A DNA stretch of 64,000 nucleotides from Paracyclopina nana (taxonomy: Eukaryota; Arthropoda; Copepoda; Cyclopoida; Cyclopettidae): the NCBI GenBank assembly GCA_019096065.1, contig JAGUCH010000002.1, forward strand, positions 12,350,501 to 12,414,500, read 5' to 3'. Both the position numbers and the translations under genes were made by a program. Under the pieces are notes generated by a model, which saw only the letters and a list, made by a program, of their open reading frames with translations, ran no database searches and had not been told where the DNA came from. Below, piece after piece: positions 35,700 to 47,365 of this stretch. Within the stretch, counting starts at the first letter, position 1. Every line of letters begins with the position of its first letter.

Positions 35700-36056
35700 A
35701 TGCTTCCCAATCTAGCCAGAAGTAATGTAGAAATCGCAAAAATGTAGTTGAATCACTCCCTACAGGCAAAACGATCAAAAAGAAGCAATGATGACGCATT
35801 TTTCCAACAAAGGGTTCTATTAAAGAAGCATTACGAGGAAAAGAAGAAAAACGTTAAGCCACCTCCATTAGAGCCGGGTTGGATTCCCCTGCATCAAGAC
35901 ACACTTGTCAACGAGATAAAAACACAAAATCACAAAAGAGGAGGCTTGATCAGAATCGAGCCAGACTCCGAGTTCATTCGAGAAAATCCTCATACCGGAG
36001 CTATTGAAGGTTCTAATAGTTACGTACCTTGGAACCAAGAGGATTTCCACCATTGA
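35700..36056 (+). CDS. Small basic protein, ~105 aa, unknown
   Basis: The second exon, 35766-36056, is well supported: it has a clean acceptor (CCCTACAG) and 96 coding residues of non-random composition (QQRVLLKKHYEEKKK, LEPGWIPLHQDT, EFIRENPHTGAIEG, YVPWNQEDFHH). It has no internal Met, so a first exon is needed. The best fit is 35700-35726 (MLPNLARSN), joined through a 39-nt intron with donor GTAGAA in phase 0; that intron is shorter than its neighbours, so the start is tentative. The gene begins only about 45 bp after the icarapin poly(A) signal. The protein is basic and hydrophilic with no signal peptide. Family not recognised. Confidence 0.55.
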
Positions 36057-36772
36057 CTTCTCATTGCTTTGATTTCTTGATAATACAATACCGAAATAAA
36101 AGAACGAAGCCGAAGTGTAATTCTAACTTTTGCTCATTTTGCACCAAGTCCGCTCCGGATTATTGGTTATTTATGGAGTGTCAAGCGTGGCGATTTGTCG
36201 AGATTTTAAATTACGTGGAATTTGTCATTGTTTACGTTATATTGGGCAGGCTACACATATTGAGGCAATGCTAAGAAAGATTAACTTGCTGACAACTGCA
36301 TTGAATGCAAATTATAATTATTAATTATCTTGAAACCACATAGTTTAATACAATTAGGAATTATAACGGATTAATGCGCATTCATTAAGGCAAATAGGTG
36401 TTTGAAAACTATCCGCGATGCGTCTCGGCTTTGTTTCCGATCTCATTTTGGGTCGAAAATGTTGCACACAAAACTGACTGCAACGAACAGTTAAAGGGCG
36501 CATTTTAACTTGACAGTTTTATGAGAGATCTCCGATTTTAGCCAGCTCCATTTGCTCACTACGTCTTTGCGCCCCATGATTGTTTTTTATTGAAGGTGAG
36601 TCAGGTGTCAATGCCTATTCCAAGAAGGTGAAAAATCATTTAAGCCATTTTTCCTCTTCTTTGAGGCTCTGCCGATGTAAAAAAGTTCAAAGTTCACCAA
36701 GCGCTAAACCGGATTTTATTTTCATTCTAGCACGTTTTAAAATCTGCCGACGACATCCGCATCGCGACCAAG
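36057..36772. other. Intergenic region and 5' UTR of GPAT
   Basis: A likely 5' UTR intron lies at its end: donor TTGAAG|GTGAGT near 36596 and acceptor TTCATTCTAG near 36730, with the GPAT ATG at 36773. No other feature was seen. Confidence 0.5.
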
Positions 36773-39451
36773 ATGTCCATCTTGTCCGTGTTTCTCACAT
36801 TTCTCTATCACTTCTTCATCCCTCCGTTTGCTATTGTTCTGACACTTGTACTTGGCCTGGCCTCATTTGGAAAGTCGTTGGGAATTCGAAAAATGTATGT
36901 CCATTGGTTGCTCAAAGTATTTAAGGTGAGATTAGCGTTAAGACTTTTTCTTTTATTTTGATGGCGTTGTGCTGACGTAATGCGCTACTCTTGTATTACT
37001 ACGCCTCTTTTTGCAGTTTGCTACTAAAGTTGCTGATGAGGCGAAAGCCAACAAGCGGAAAATGTCCGATCACTCTGCCTCATTTGAAGTTGGTGGGTAT
37101 GATGATGATGACGAGGACGAGAGTGACCTGGAAAAGACTGAGGATGAGCTGAATAGCAATGCCGAACTGAACAAAAGTACAAAGAAGAATGGAGTGATTT
37201 CGAACCATGTAGTAAAGTTGCTCGGTTTTCGTTCGTTTATCATGTAAATACCTTTTCCTGTTAGGATGAAACTGATCGCCAAGAGATCAGGAAGAGGAGA
37301 GACGCCCTGAAAAAGTATGGGAAAGAGTCCAGGCACAATGTCATCAGTAGGAAAGATAATTTGGTGCTGAGCCCAGATAAGCCACCAAGGATTCAAGAGG
37401 TTGAAGACGAAGATGTAAGCTAAAGAGAAACTTCGGCAAAGAAAAATCACTTGATCATCATCTTGCTTTTTCAGGGTGAATCCAGTCCGTCTCAGCTCCA
37501 CAAGGAAATGTCAGCTTCGACGTTCCAACGGGAGTTTCAGCTCGATGCTGTGTTTGACTATGTCAAGACTGGCATTGGATCTATCATTGAAGACGAAGTA
37601 ACTCAGAGATTCGTGGCAGAAGAGCTTAAAGTATGCTGACTTGACATTTAGCAAAGAACACGCCTTTAAAAGTTATCAATTGTTTTAGATGTGGAATCTA
37701 TTGACCCGAACGAGTCAGAGCTTTGAATTTGTCAACCTAAAGCTTACTGTCATTTGGATCATGGGCTTTGTCGTTCGATATTGCATCCTGTTGCCAGGAA
37801 GAATGTGCATTCTCTTCGTTGGGGTAAGCAATCTTTTCTTAATTGTTTTATCGTGTTGATCTGCATCATGTCATCACCTTCAAGTTCTTGTACCTGGCAA
37901 TCTTGTCATTGCTCCTGAGCTTGCTGCCCAGCTTCTTTGACAAAATAAAGCAGCCCATTTATTCGCATGGAGCAAAAACCTGCTTCAGAATCCTCACGAG
38001 GAGTTTCTCCGGTGTGGTTAGCTTTCACAACAAGCAATATCGGCCGAAATCCGACGGAATTTGCGTGGCCAACCACACAACTCCAATTGATGTGGTGGTT
38101 CTGTCATGCGACAGAAGCTATGCGTTGGTAATTTCCATGGGCAGTCTGGATATAACTCATGGGACTAACACAATATTCTAGTTGTTTTGGGGTTAATGTT
38201 GCATGCTGAAGAGTTGAGTTTTTTTCCAGCTTCTATGGATGGCCATGGGCATGGCCTTTGTCGGGCAGCTGCCCGAGTGCGAATTCAAGCGTTGGCTCCA
38301 CTATCAAGTGTACACAGTGAGCTTCCAAATTCTCGGTGGGGTTCTTTCAGCAGTCATTACCTACCATAATCCTGAAAATAAACCAAAGAGGGGAATCTGT
38401 GTTGCTAATCACACCTCACCCATTGATGTCCTAGTCCTTGCATGTGATAATGCCTATGCTCTGGTAAGCCTTCAAATTTGGCCTCTAACATCATCCTTAA
38501 TATAATAGTCGTACAGATTGGTCAAATGCACTCCGGATTTTTGGGGAGTGTTCAGCGGATGTTGTCCCAGTCCAGCTCACATATCTGGTTTGAACGGTCC
38601 GAGGCGAAAGATCGTGAAATCGTGGCCAAAAGGTAAGTGATGGAATCATCAGGGTTGGCATGTGTCTCACCAGTGTGCTTTTGTCCGAATCTTCAGTATG
38701 GGCGTAATTGGCTGATGGGTTAACAATGCAAACTGTTTTAAAACCGAGCTACTTTCTGATGTGCAGCCCTATTTTAGGTTGGCCAAAAGCATGGTGGTTT
38801 ATTTGGACTGATCCAAAGAGCGTTAGGACGAGCTTCGTCTCACATTTGGTTTGAGAGGTCTGAGGTCAAAGACCGACTTTTAGTAGCTAAGCGGTTAGTC
38901 CGTAGTCGTTGATCATCTTTTCACTCTGGATCTAGCTATCTCTTTTGCTATAGGTTGAGAGAGCACGTGGAAGATCCCACCAAGTTGCCCATATTAATTT
39001 TCCCCGAGGGCACCTGCATTAACAATACCTCTGTGATGCAGTTCAAGAAGGGCAGCTTCGAAGTGGGCGGAACAATTTACCCAGTAGCCATAAAGTATGA
39101 TCCCATTTTCGGAGATGCTTTCTGGAACTCATCCCAAAATGGCATGGCTTCATACATCTACCTGATGATGACTTCTTGGGCAATTGTGTGTGACGTCTGG
39201 TACCTGCCTCCCATGACAAGACGGCCAAACGAGGATGCTGTGGACTTTGCCAACCGGGTCAAGGCTGAAATTGCCCAACAGGGTGGCCTAGTTGATCTCA
39301 TGTGGTAAGTTCTCCTTGCCTTCTTGCATTTAATGTATTGATTGCTTAATTCTCTTCTTAAAGGGACGGCAATTTGAAGAGAGGAAGTGTGAAATCAGAA
39401 TGGAAGGCAAAGCAGCAAGAGGCCTTTTCTAAATCACTCAAGTTTGAATAA
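36773..39451 (+). CDS. GPAT4: Glycerol-3-phosphate acyltransferase 3/4 with two pairs of alternative exons
   Basis: ER-membrane enzyme making lysophosphatidic acid, the first step of glycerolipid synthesis. Exons: 36773-36925, 37017-37208, 37265-37414, 37475-37630, 37689-37823, then 37885-38127 (6a) or 38230-38463 (6b), 38517-38632 (7a) or 38778-38893 (7b), 38954-39304 and 39364-39451. With 6b/7b the product is 524 aa. N-terminal helices, an acidic cytosolic loop (DDDDEDESD) and two further helices precede the acyltransferase domain. Motif I is NHTSPID in 6b (about 322-328) and NHTTPID in 6a. Motif II is HIWFERSE in both 7a and 7b; motif III FPEGTCINN and motif IV follow in exon 8. Exons 6b and 7b are nearest to human GPAT4. 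Exons of a pair share phase and cannot both be used without duplicating a motif. Confidence 0.93.
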
Positions 39452-39873
39452 GGCAGAATATGGTATTTTTGTCAGATATCCTATAAGCACATGTGCCTCA
39501 CTCGTGTTATTTGTACTATAGTACTATTTTGAAAAGCCATGATTTAATCCTTTTTTATTCGGAAAATATATTCTTTCCACTTTTATTACAACAATCACGA
39601 AAAGCAGCACTTCATTACCGAGAGTGACGAAATTATTCGATCATATTGAATCGCTGCCTAGATCGAGCGAGTTTCGATAAGGCTTATCAGTTGTTCACTT
39701 GTTCCGCCATCTTGCTAGGTGAAGAAGCTGGAATCGCCGAACATGCCCAGCATGTCGAAATTTCAGAAGAATTTGTGCGACAAAAAAATTATAGGGACCA
39801 AGCCAACCGCGACAACGACTTCCAGCCAAGGTGTTACAACTTGAAAACATTTTTAAAGAAATACATTACGAAA

Positions 39874-40418
39874 CAGGCACCATTTACAGGAAGTGGCTCT
39901 TATTCTGGGTCTACTGCTGACGGAGCCTATGGAATGAACGAAATCTTAGCCCAGAGTTACTCAAATCCTCATGGAGAACTTGTCTTAGAAGGTCTGCTTA
40001 ACGTAATCGCAGAAGAAGATAGAAAAGCTGGCGAAACTTCTTCTAATGATCCCGATATTACGAGCTACGATCAAGTCGGCAATGTTTCAGCTCAACCTGT
40101 TTAATTATTTTCAGACCAAATGCTGAATTCTCCCCCTCAATTCCATGTCCCTGAATTGCTGGATCTCATGATGGCTCCCAACGACCCACAGGCACCATTT
40201 ACAGGAAGTGGCTCTTATCCTGGATCTACTGCTGACGGAGCCAATGGAATGAACGAAATCTTAGCCCAGAGTTACTCAAATCCTCATGGAGAACTTGACT
40301 TAGAAGGTCTGCTTAACATAATTGCAGAAGAAGATAGAAATGCTGGCGAAACTTCTTCTTCTAACGATCCCGATATTACGAGCTACGATCAAGTCGGCAA
40401 TGTTTCAGCTCAACCCGT
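39874..40418 (+). repeat. Tandem duplication at the 5' end of the unknown gene
   Basis: A block of about 230 bp starting CAGGCACCATTTACAGGAAG occurs at 39874 and again at 40189 (offset 315). Both encode ..GSYxGSTADGAxGMNEILAQS, SNPHGEL and SYDQVGNVSAQPV, with few changes. The first copy ends in TAA at 40104, just before the ATG (40120) of the next gene. An open frame of 75 further codons without Met precedes the first copy (39646 on). The region 39452-39873 otherwise shows no feature. Confidence 0.85.
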
Positions 40419-41229
40419 TGGTAGTCAAAGCCTCAGTGTGATACTTCCTCAAATTGTGGGAGGGGACCAGGGAAGTTACCACAAGACCAAAGGTAATTTA
40501 GCGCTAGTATGGTGCTATGAAAAGAAGGTATTTTATTTTCCTCTTTTTACAGGAAAAGACGGCAGTGATCTCTATGAATTTGCGAGAGGGAAAAAAGTTG
40601 GCATTCAAGTCAGCCAATCCGTGGTGACAGGAGAGTGTTTTGTCGCATTTGTCAAAATTAACCCCAGTTCTTACAAGGAGACTATTTGCATGCCTGGTGA
40701 TAGTGACAAGCCCGTTTTCTCTATCTCCACTGAGAAAATCCCCAATGGCAAATTGATCAAGAACAAGAGTCCAATTTTTGGTGACATTTTGGGCTTTTGG
40801 ATTCCTCTGGCCAATGAGAAGCAGCTCTTTCTGAAATGTGAAATAACTTCAAAACAAGCAGGTAGCGTTGAAAAAAAAAATCCTAATCTCATTTCGTAAC
40901 TTGAATGACCATAAAATGTTCAATGAAATATTAATTTTTTGCTTATAGATGCTGGAAAGGAATTCAGTTTAAGTGGGTGGCAATTGTTGTGTTGCTTCAA
41001 AGCATATGATGACTGGGATTGGAATTTCGACGAGGCTATCGAAAAATCCAGAGAGTCTAACATTTGCTTTAAGGTTATGGTTGTCCTCAGAAAACGCAAG
41101 GCAGATAGCCAAGACGATTTCAAAATTGCCCAGAAGGACATAGTCAAGAAAGTGAAAATGATGAACGCCAACCAATTACAAAAATTGGATGGGGTCATCG
41201 ATCACATTTTTGCTGAAAACAGAACCTAA
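40120..41229 (+). CDS. Unknown protein, 320 aa (possible divergent p53-type domain)
   Basis: Exons 40120-40492, 40553-40861 and 40949-41229 join in frame to 320 aa. The 60-nt first intron is itself open, so retention would add 20 residues. The N-terminal third is acidic and low in structure (ELLDLMMAPND, LDLEGLLNIIAEED), like a transactivation region. The middle is beta-rich (SDLYEFARGKKVGIQVSQ, ILGFWIPLANEKQLFLKCEI). Then comes CFKVMVVLRKRKADSQDD and a C-terminal helix. The order acidic N-terminus, Ig-like strands, VxVxxRKR turn is reminiscent of p53-family proteins, but the zinc ligands and R/K contacts are not recognisable, so this is only a hint. AATAAA lies at about 41300. Confidence 0.65.
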
Positions 41230-42339
41230 GACGAAAGACAAGACTACTCTCTATCTGATATAACACTCAAAATCTTCATTATGGTGATATTACTGAAAAT
41301 AAAGCATTTTTGAACATTCGGTTTTTTTTAAGTACACTTCACAAGGCTCGCCAGCGATAGAAAGACAAGCTATAATGCATCCCATTGCAGATAAGAAGCC
41401 CATTGTACTGAATCTCATCAAAAATTACATATAGGTGGATGAGTCATGCATTATAGTCGAAACAACTTGCTAGTCACCAAGCTTAAGGGTGAGAATCTTA
41501 CTAAATTGAAGAGTGAGTCTAGTGGCACCAAAAGCTTTCTGGAAATGTTATGGACCACTTGGAGGGTCTGCCCTTTCACTGTGCCAAAAAGTTTTGCCCT
41601 TGAACTCCTGGGAGTGGAGATATGGGCCCCCAAAGTTTTGCGGAATTCTTATGTAGTAAAACTTTGCACACACCCTCCTGTCCATATGAAACAACATTTA
41701 TGAAACAATTTTTTGACCATGTTAGACACCTTAAGTGCCTCTCTGGAAATGGCAGATAAGTTGTCATCATGAGTGCCCACTGTGGGGCAAAACATGATTT
41801 TTTGGGGGTAACTTTGGAGCAAAATTGAGGAACCTTCCCCCGGATGAATTTTTTTCATTTTTTGCACAGAGTCAGCCAAAGTAGTACTTTCAATAAAAAG
41901 AATAAAAAAAGACTGATTTTTGTTTGAAGCCAGATAAGCCAGGCTTAGTGGTTGGGTTGCCGATGCTCTACTAGACAAATAAGTAATTTACGTACATTAA
42001 AAAAATTAACCTAGTACTAGTGAGCATAAGTTTTCCCTTTCTCCTCGATTCGCCAGAGCGTTGGCTTGATTTGATACGTACAGAAATTCTTTGAAACTGA
42101 AATTGGACTATTTTCATTGGTTTTACTCGATTAAGTAAATATTATCTTTTCCAAGAACTCAAATTTCGTTGCACAAAAAAATATTACAAAAAATATTAAA
42201 TTTTCAGTGAGAGGTTGCGTTACGAGTTTTTAATTTGTTACGATGGAAACTTTATTTACGTAATCAAAATTTTGCGCGAAATGGGCTGATGCATAGAATT
42301 GTATCAACATAATATTTGATTTATTTCTTGACTAGAAGA
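41230..42339. other. Intergenic region
   Basis: The poly(A) signal of the preceding gene is at about 41300. A weak inverted pair TATAATGCAT / ATGCATTATA lies at 41370-41457. Short ORFs here have no support. Confidence 0.5.
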
Positions 42340-43970
42340 ATGGCTCCAAAACGAGGACGAAGTGAATCTGGACACGTCAAAGTTGATGAAGACATATCTG
42401 ACTATGAACTAGTGCGCCTGAAAAACATCCAACAACGGAATTCAAAGTTTGACGAGCTCAACATCATCACTCTGAAGACTGAAGTGTCCGCCACGAATAA
42501 GAGAATAGTTTCCAAAAGAGGCCTTTCAGCCCAAACTTCTGAAAACACCAGTCAAAGTCATGAGCCTGTTCGCAAATCATTGCGACTCCAAAAGATTGAT
42601 GCTGACACCGGCCTTAGTTTGCCAGAAAAAGAACCGACCAAGTATTTCACCGACGAGTTGGAAAATAGGGAAAGGCTACCCTTGACTGAGTTGGAGCTGC
42701 AAGATCTCTCTGACGATTTTGAAAGGATTGGAGCATACTTGGAGAAACTTAAGCCCGTCATCCGCAATTCGAAAGACAGCCATACAGGATCAAGAGACAC
42801 TTCAGTCCTCAAGAAGGCATTGAAATCTCTCAAAATTTCGGCAAGTTAACTAGGTACTTACATGGCAGAAAAACTAACGAGTTGATTTTAGCCTGAGCAA
42901 GTTGCAAAAGTTACTCCAGATCGGATATTTTCCTTGGCTATTCACCCCACTGAGGACAAGTTGCTGGTGGCTGCCGGTGGTAAATGGGGTACTATAGGAT
43001 TTTGGGATGTCCTTGATACAACCTCATCTATGCATGGAGTAGAAACATTTAAGGTACATCATTTGTAGGTCTTCCATTTCAGTTTACGACTAAAAGTTGC
43101 TTTACAGCACCACTCAAGGCCAGTGAATTGCCTTACGTTCGACAACTATGACTCAACTCGGCTCGTCTCTACTAGCTATGATGGTACAGTGCGTATCTTT
43201 GACATCAATGCTCAAAGATCCTCTGTGCTATTTGCTTTCCCAGAGGAGGACTCAAATGCCTACACTACTTATCACAGCCAAATTGACCAGCACAGTTTCT
43301 TGGTGACTATGGGTAGATCTGGAACTATTGGTCTGGTGGATACTCGGAAATCAAACCAGAAGCCATCAACCACTATTAAGGTTTTCGAGAAATGCTCCCC
43401 CAAAATGGTTCACATACATCCACTGAAAAAAGAAATGTTTGTAACTCCAAGTTCCAAAGGCGAGTGTGGAATTTTCGACATGCGAAATTCTGGTAAGAAA
43501 CCAGTCATGTGGCTTGAAGGCCATACTAAGGCCCTGAGCTCGGCCTTTTTCTCTCCTCTCACCGGAAATCAGGTCCTTACAGTGGCCTACGACAATAAAG
43601 TGAGGATATTTGACACTGAAAAAATGACCAAAAATTGCCGACCCCGATTGAGCATCAATCACAACAATCAAACTGGAAGGTGGCTGACGACCTTCAAAGT
43701 AAGCCAAAAAAAAGCACAGCATGAAAAAGCTCAATTCTAATATGTCTAAATTGATGATTACAGGCTGAATGGCACCCTAATAATGAGGAGCTTTTCTTTG
43801 TGGGATCAATGAGCAGTCCGAGACAAATCGATATGTATACTAACAGTGGGGAGCATATGTGCTTCAAAGGGGAAGATTTAGCCTCCATTTGCTCAATTGT
43901 GAAATGTCACCCATCTCTAAATGTGGTCGTTGGAGGAAACTCATCGGGTCGAGTTCACGTTTTCAAATAG
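42340..43970 (+). CDS. WDR76: WD repeat protein 76 (Cmr1-like), copy 1
   Basis: Four exons (42340-42840, 42892-43053, 43108-43698, 43764-43970) give 486 aa. The N-terminus has the family motif DISDYELVRLKNIQQRNSKF and KSLRLQKID. WD-repeat blades follow (SLAIHPTEDKLLVAAGGKWG, LVSTSYDGTVRIFD, MRNSGKKPVMWLEGH). The C-terminus has the typical AEWHPNNEELFFVGSM and VVVGGNSSGRVHVF. WDR76/Cmr1 is a nuclear chromatin-associated protein linked to DNA damage response and CUL4 or Ras turnover. The first intron must be GC-AG: TCG|GCAAGT..TTTTAG|CCT. The only nearby GT donor (one base-pair set later) leads straight to a stop. A paralogue lies 1.6 kb downstream. Confidence 0.92.
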
Positions 43971-44800
43971 CTGACTAAGCTACCTTATTTTGACAATGAA
44001 AAGTGCTATATCATAAGAAAAGTAAAGGTTACGTTTTCTTTTAAACAGCCATGAATCTTCAGGCTTTAAATCATCCAAGTTCACTTCTAAACTTCGAAAA
44101 GATGTGTTTACGGGGCGAATCAAGAATTTTTCCATTAAAAAGATAATCCCGTAAGATGGAATTAAATCTGAATTTTTGGACTTTTAGAGAGATGAACCAG
44201 AACTACGATAGTGACCTAGACCTAACTGTCATTCTACTACCGATGCAACTAAGGCTGACTAATGTTCCCAATTGGTGACTTGTGTAGCTAGGACAGATCT
44301 TGGGACAGACATGAAAAGCGCAGACTTGCGCAAGCCATAAACTGACTTAATGAACCAGGTCTGATTTGGTTTATGGGGGCTTGCTTAGTTTGAAGGTGTG
44401 ACAAAGGAATGACTCGGATAACCAGGACTGACTTGAGTTACCAAGACTTACTTGGTTAGTCCTGAATGACTCGCGTAATTATAACTGAATTGGGTTACAA
44501 GGACATGCTTGGTAAATTGGTAAAGTTAGTTGGGAAGGTCCCTATCTGTAACTTAAGTCCAATAGCAAGGCCCGGGTCAACAAGCAAATTAGCTGGTTTT
44601 AGTGCAAGTATGGCGTGCTACTTGGTCCTGGTATAAAATTGATCAAGGCCTTGGTTCGTCTCATTTGGTTTGAGTCTGTTTTAAGTATCTTGAAGCCATC
44701 TTGCCTTCAAATTCAATTCACAAAAACTGATAAACGGATACAAGAACTACGAACTAATAAGGCAAACAGTAATGAAAAATTGAAAATTGGAGAATAGAGA

Positions 44801-45293
44801 CGTACATACTAAATACCGCACACAAACGCACCGCAACTCACACTACTAATTCCGCACACTACCAAATACCATACACAGCAAAAAAATGCAAATCAGACCT
44901 CCAATTTCTAATGAATCAGTTTCATATCTCAAATATGAAAAGTTGGCTTTTTGCCTTATTCTATTTCCAACTATTTCAAAGAAATTATTTTGCACGGGTC
45001 AACTTTGTTTTCTTACGCTCAAATGCAAGGCTTACAGTGTGCGGTATTTAGTAGGCAAACATGCTAAATACCGCACACATCAAAACCGGCAAAAACAGCT
45101 ATCAGGATTCACACATTATTATATTTATTCATGCTTACTTGTTGGTCTAGTCACTAAAAATGATTAGTGTTTTCCTCCAGCCAGTTTCATAAGTTCATTG
45201 ATATAATATAATATAATATAATATAAAAAGTAGTGTGCGATATTTAGTAGAGTGTGTTGCGTTGCGTTTGTGTGCGGTATTTAGTATGTACCG
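44801..45293. mobile_element. 493-bp MITE with 8-bp target duplication
   Basis: The left end is CGTACATACTAAATACCGCA and the right end (reverse complement) CGGTACATACTAAATACCGC; similarity continues for about 60 bp. The flanks carry AATAGAGA at 44793-44800 and 45294-45301, an 8-bp target duplication. A further internal palindrome (GTGCGGTATTTAG..CTAAATACCGCAC, about 45030-45078) and a TAATA microsatellite (about 45205) lie inside. Eight-bp duplications suggest hAT-like or P-like mobilisation. The remainder of 43971-45584 is AT-rich; 44200-44560 has degenerate repeats of ACTGACTTGGGTTAC type. Confidence 0.9.
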
Positions 45294-45584
45294 AATAGAG
45301 AACTAGATTTTGCGGAGAGTATAATCTTGTTGAAAAGCTGCCAGACTTGAAACTCAGAAGCCATCTACTATTGTCAAGTTTAGTCAAAATAAGCCATTTA
45401 CAAACTTTATTACTCCTTAGCAATAACTCTTCACTTAATTTTTTTTGTAAATAAAGCTACTAAGCTAGTTTAGCTACCCACTACCTTGTACGGCTACGGC
45501 AGAAAAATTCCGTGAAATGAGTAGGGCATAAAAACCGTTTGAGATTGAAGAATATTCAATAAATTCACCGAATTGAAGTTAAAT

Positions 45585-47215
45585 ATGGCTTTTGACTTGA
45601 AGCTGCGTAATGGTGAGCGCGAAGATATTTCCGATTACGAGCGTATTCGCCTCTTTAACATCACAGAGCGGAAATCCAAGTACGTCGAACTTAATCTGGA
45701 TCAACTCAAGTCAGATCTCAAACGGAAGCAGAAGCAATCGAGCAAAGGGCCCAAAAAGGTTTACACGCCCCGCAAATCCTTGAGGCTCCAAATGAAGCCC
45801 CAGAAGCAATATGCTGAAAAAAAGAAGCCTCGCGACACTTCGAGGGCAATGAGCGATGACTCGGAGTCTGAGTCAGACTCCGATCAAAGCTATCCAACAT
45901 GGGAACTTGACAAGTATATCTCAACTGCTGACAACATGGAGAGACTTCCAATGGCACACCTTGACTTGCAATATATTTCTGAGGATTACGAGAGTCTGGG
46001 AAAGCTCTTTGAGACTGCAGGTTCTTATATCAGTAATATGGAACTTCCGCAAAAGAGGCAACTAAGAGATGGCGTGTCCATAGGAAAGTCCCTGGAAGCT
46101 CTCAAGAGAGACGTAGGTTTTTAAGATTTAAGATATACACCACCTAAACTCTCATTTCATAGGATGACTACGCCACCAAAATTATGTTCGATATCATGAC
46201 TTCCATGGCTATTCATCCCACTGAGGACGAACTTTTGGTGGCTGCTGGAAACAGATGTGGCTCCATTGGAATAAGAGCTATCAATGCTGAAACCGCCTTG
46301 CACAGAGTCGAAACATTTGAGGTGAGCCAGGAAGTAACATTAATCGCAGATTAGATGCTTAACACTGTTTACAGCATCACACAAAGAAAGTGAGCCACCT
46401 TTCTTTTGATGAGTACGATGCTGCCCGCCTTTTGTCAGTCAGTCATGATGGGACTATACGTGTATTTGACATCAATGCTCAAAAATCCTTGGATCTGTTT
46501 GCCTTCCACGAGGACGATGCTTCTGCCTACGCCAATGACATCGGCCAGATTGATCGGCACTGTTTTCTGATGACGATGGGCAAATCTGGAAAAATTGGAC
46601 TTGTGGATGCGAGAAAATCCAATGTGCAAGCAGTTGCCATTTTTAATTTGTTCACCAATGGGCCTCCTAGAACTGTTCATGTTCATCCCGTGAAAAAGTA
46701 CCGCTTTGTTGCTCCTGACCAAAAAGGGTCTTGTGGAATTTTCGACTTGCGGAGCTTGAGCAAAAAGCCAACCTTATGGCTACGCGGAAACAGCAGGGCT
46801 GTTCGTTCAGCTTCTTTTTCCCCTGGCAATGGATCAAAGGTTTTGGCTCAAAGTAATGACATCATTGCAGTATTCAACTTGAAAGAAGAAAGCAATGGCA
46901 TCGACAAGCAACCCAATTGCACAATTGAGTCCGGCGGTAGCAATGTCTTTAGGGTAAGTATTGTTTTTTTTCTATGAACTCGCAGCTTGATTATTGCTAT
47001 CGCTGTAGGCTGAATGGTACCCTAGGAATGATGACCTTTTTCTCGCGAGCTTGGTCGGCAACCCTCGGCAAATTGAACTAATCAATACCATCAATCTTGG
47101 CCGGCATACCCTTGATGACAGCACAACAAGTATCTGCTCTTTTATGAAATGCCACCCAACTTTGGATGTTGTGGTCCTTGGAACGGGATCTGGATATCTT
47201 AACGTCTTCAAATAG
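45585..47215 (+). CDS. WDR76: WD repeat protein 76 (Cmr1-like), copy 2
   Basis: Four exons (45585-46112, 46163-46321, 46375-46953, 47009-47215) give 490 aa. Intron positions and phases are the same as in copy 1, so the pair arose by tandem duplication. Shared landmarks: DISDYERIRLFNITERKSKY, RKSLRLQMKP, MAIHPTEDELLVAAG, LLSVSHDGTIRVFDINAQKS, MGKSGKIGLVDARKS and the final AEWYPRNDDLFL..FLNVFK-type end. The two proteins are clearly diverged (roughly half identical by eye). Here the terminal GGNSSGR motif has become GTGSGYLN, and a Ser/Asp-rich insert (SDDSESESDSDQ) precedes the blades. All introns are GT-AG. One copy may have a specialised role; that is inference. Confidence 0.92.
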
Positions 47216-47365
47216 CTTCTTTTCGTCGACTTTTCATTCAATTGGAATTATTATGTTAATCAACCAAATTCGAAGTGGAATTACAAAATGAACCATAAGC
47301 AGGGATAAATTTGGTGTATAATTTCCCTTTTTTCATAATGTAAAACTTTTAAAAGAAATCTTAAG

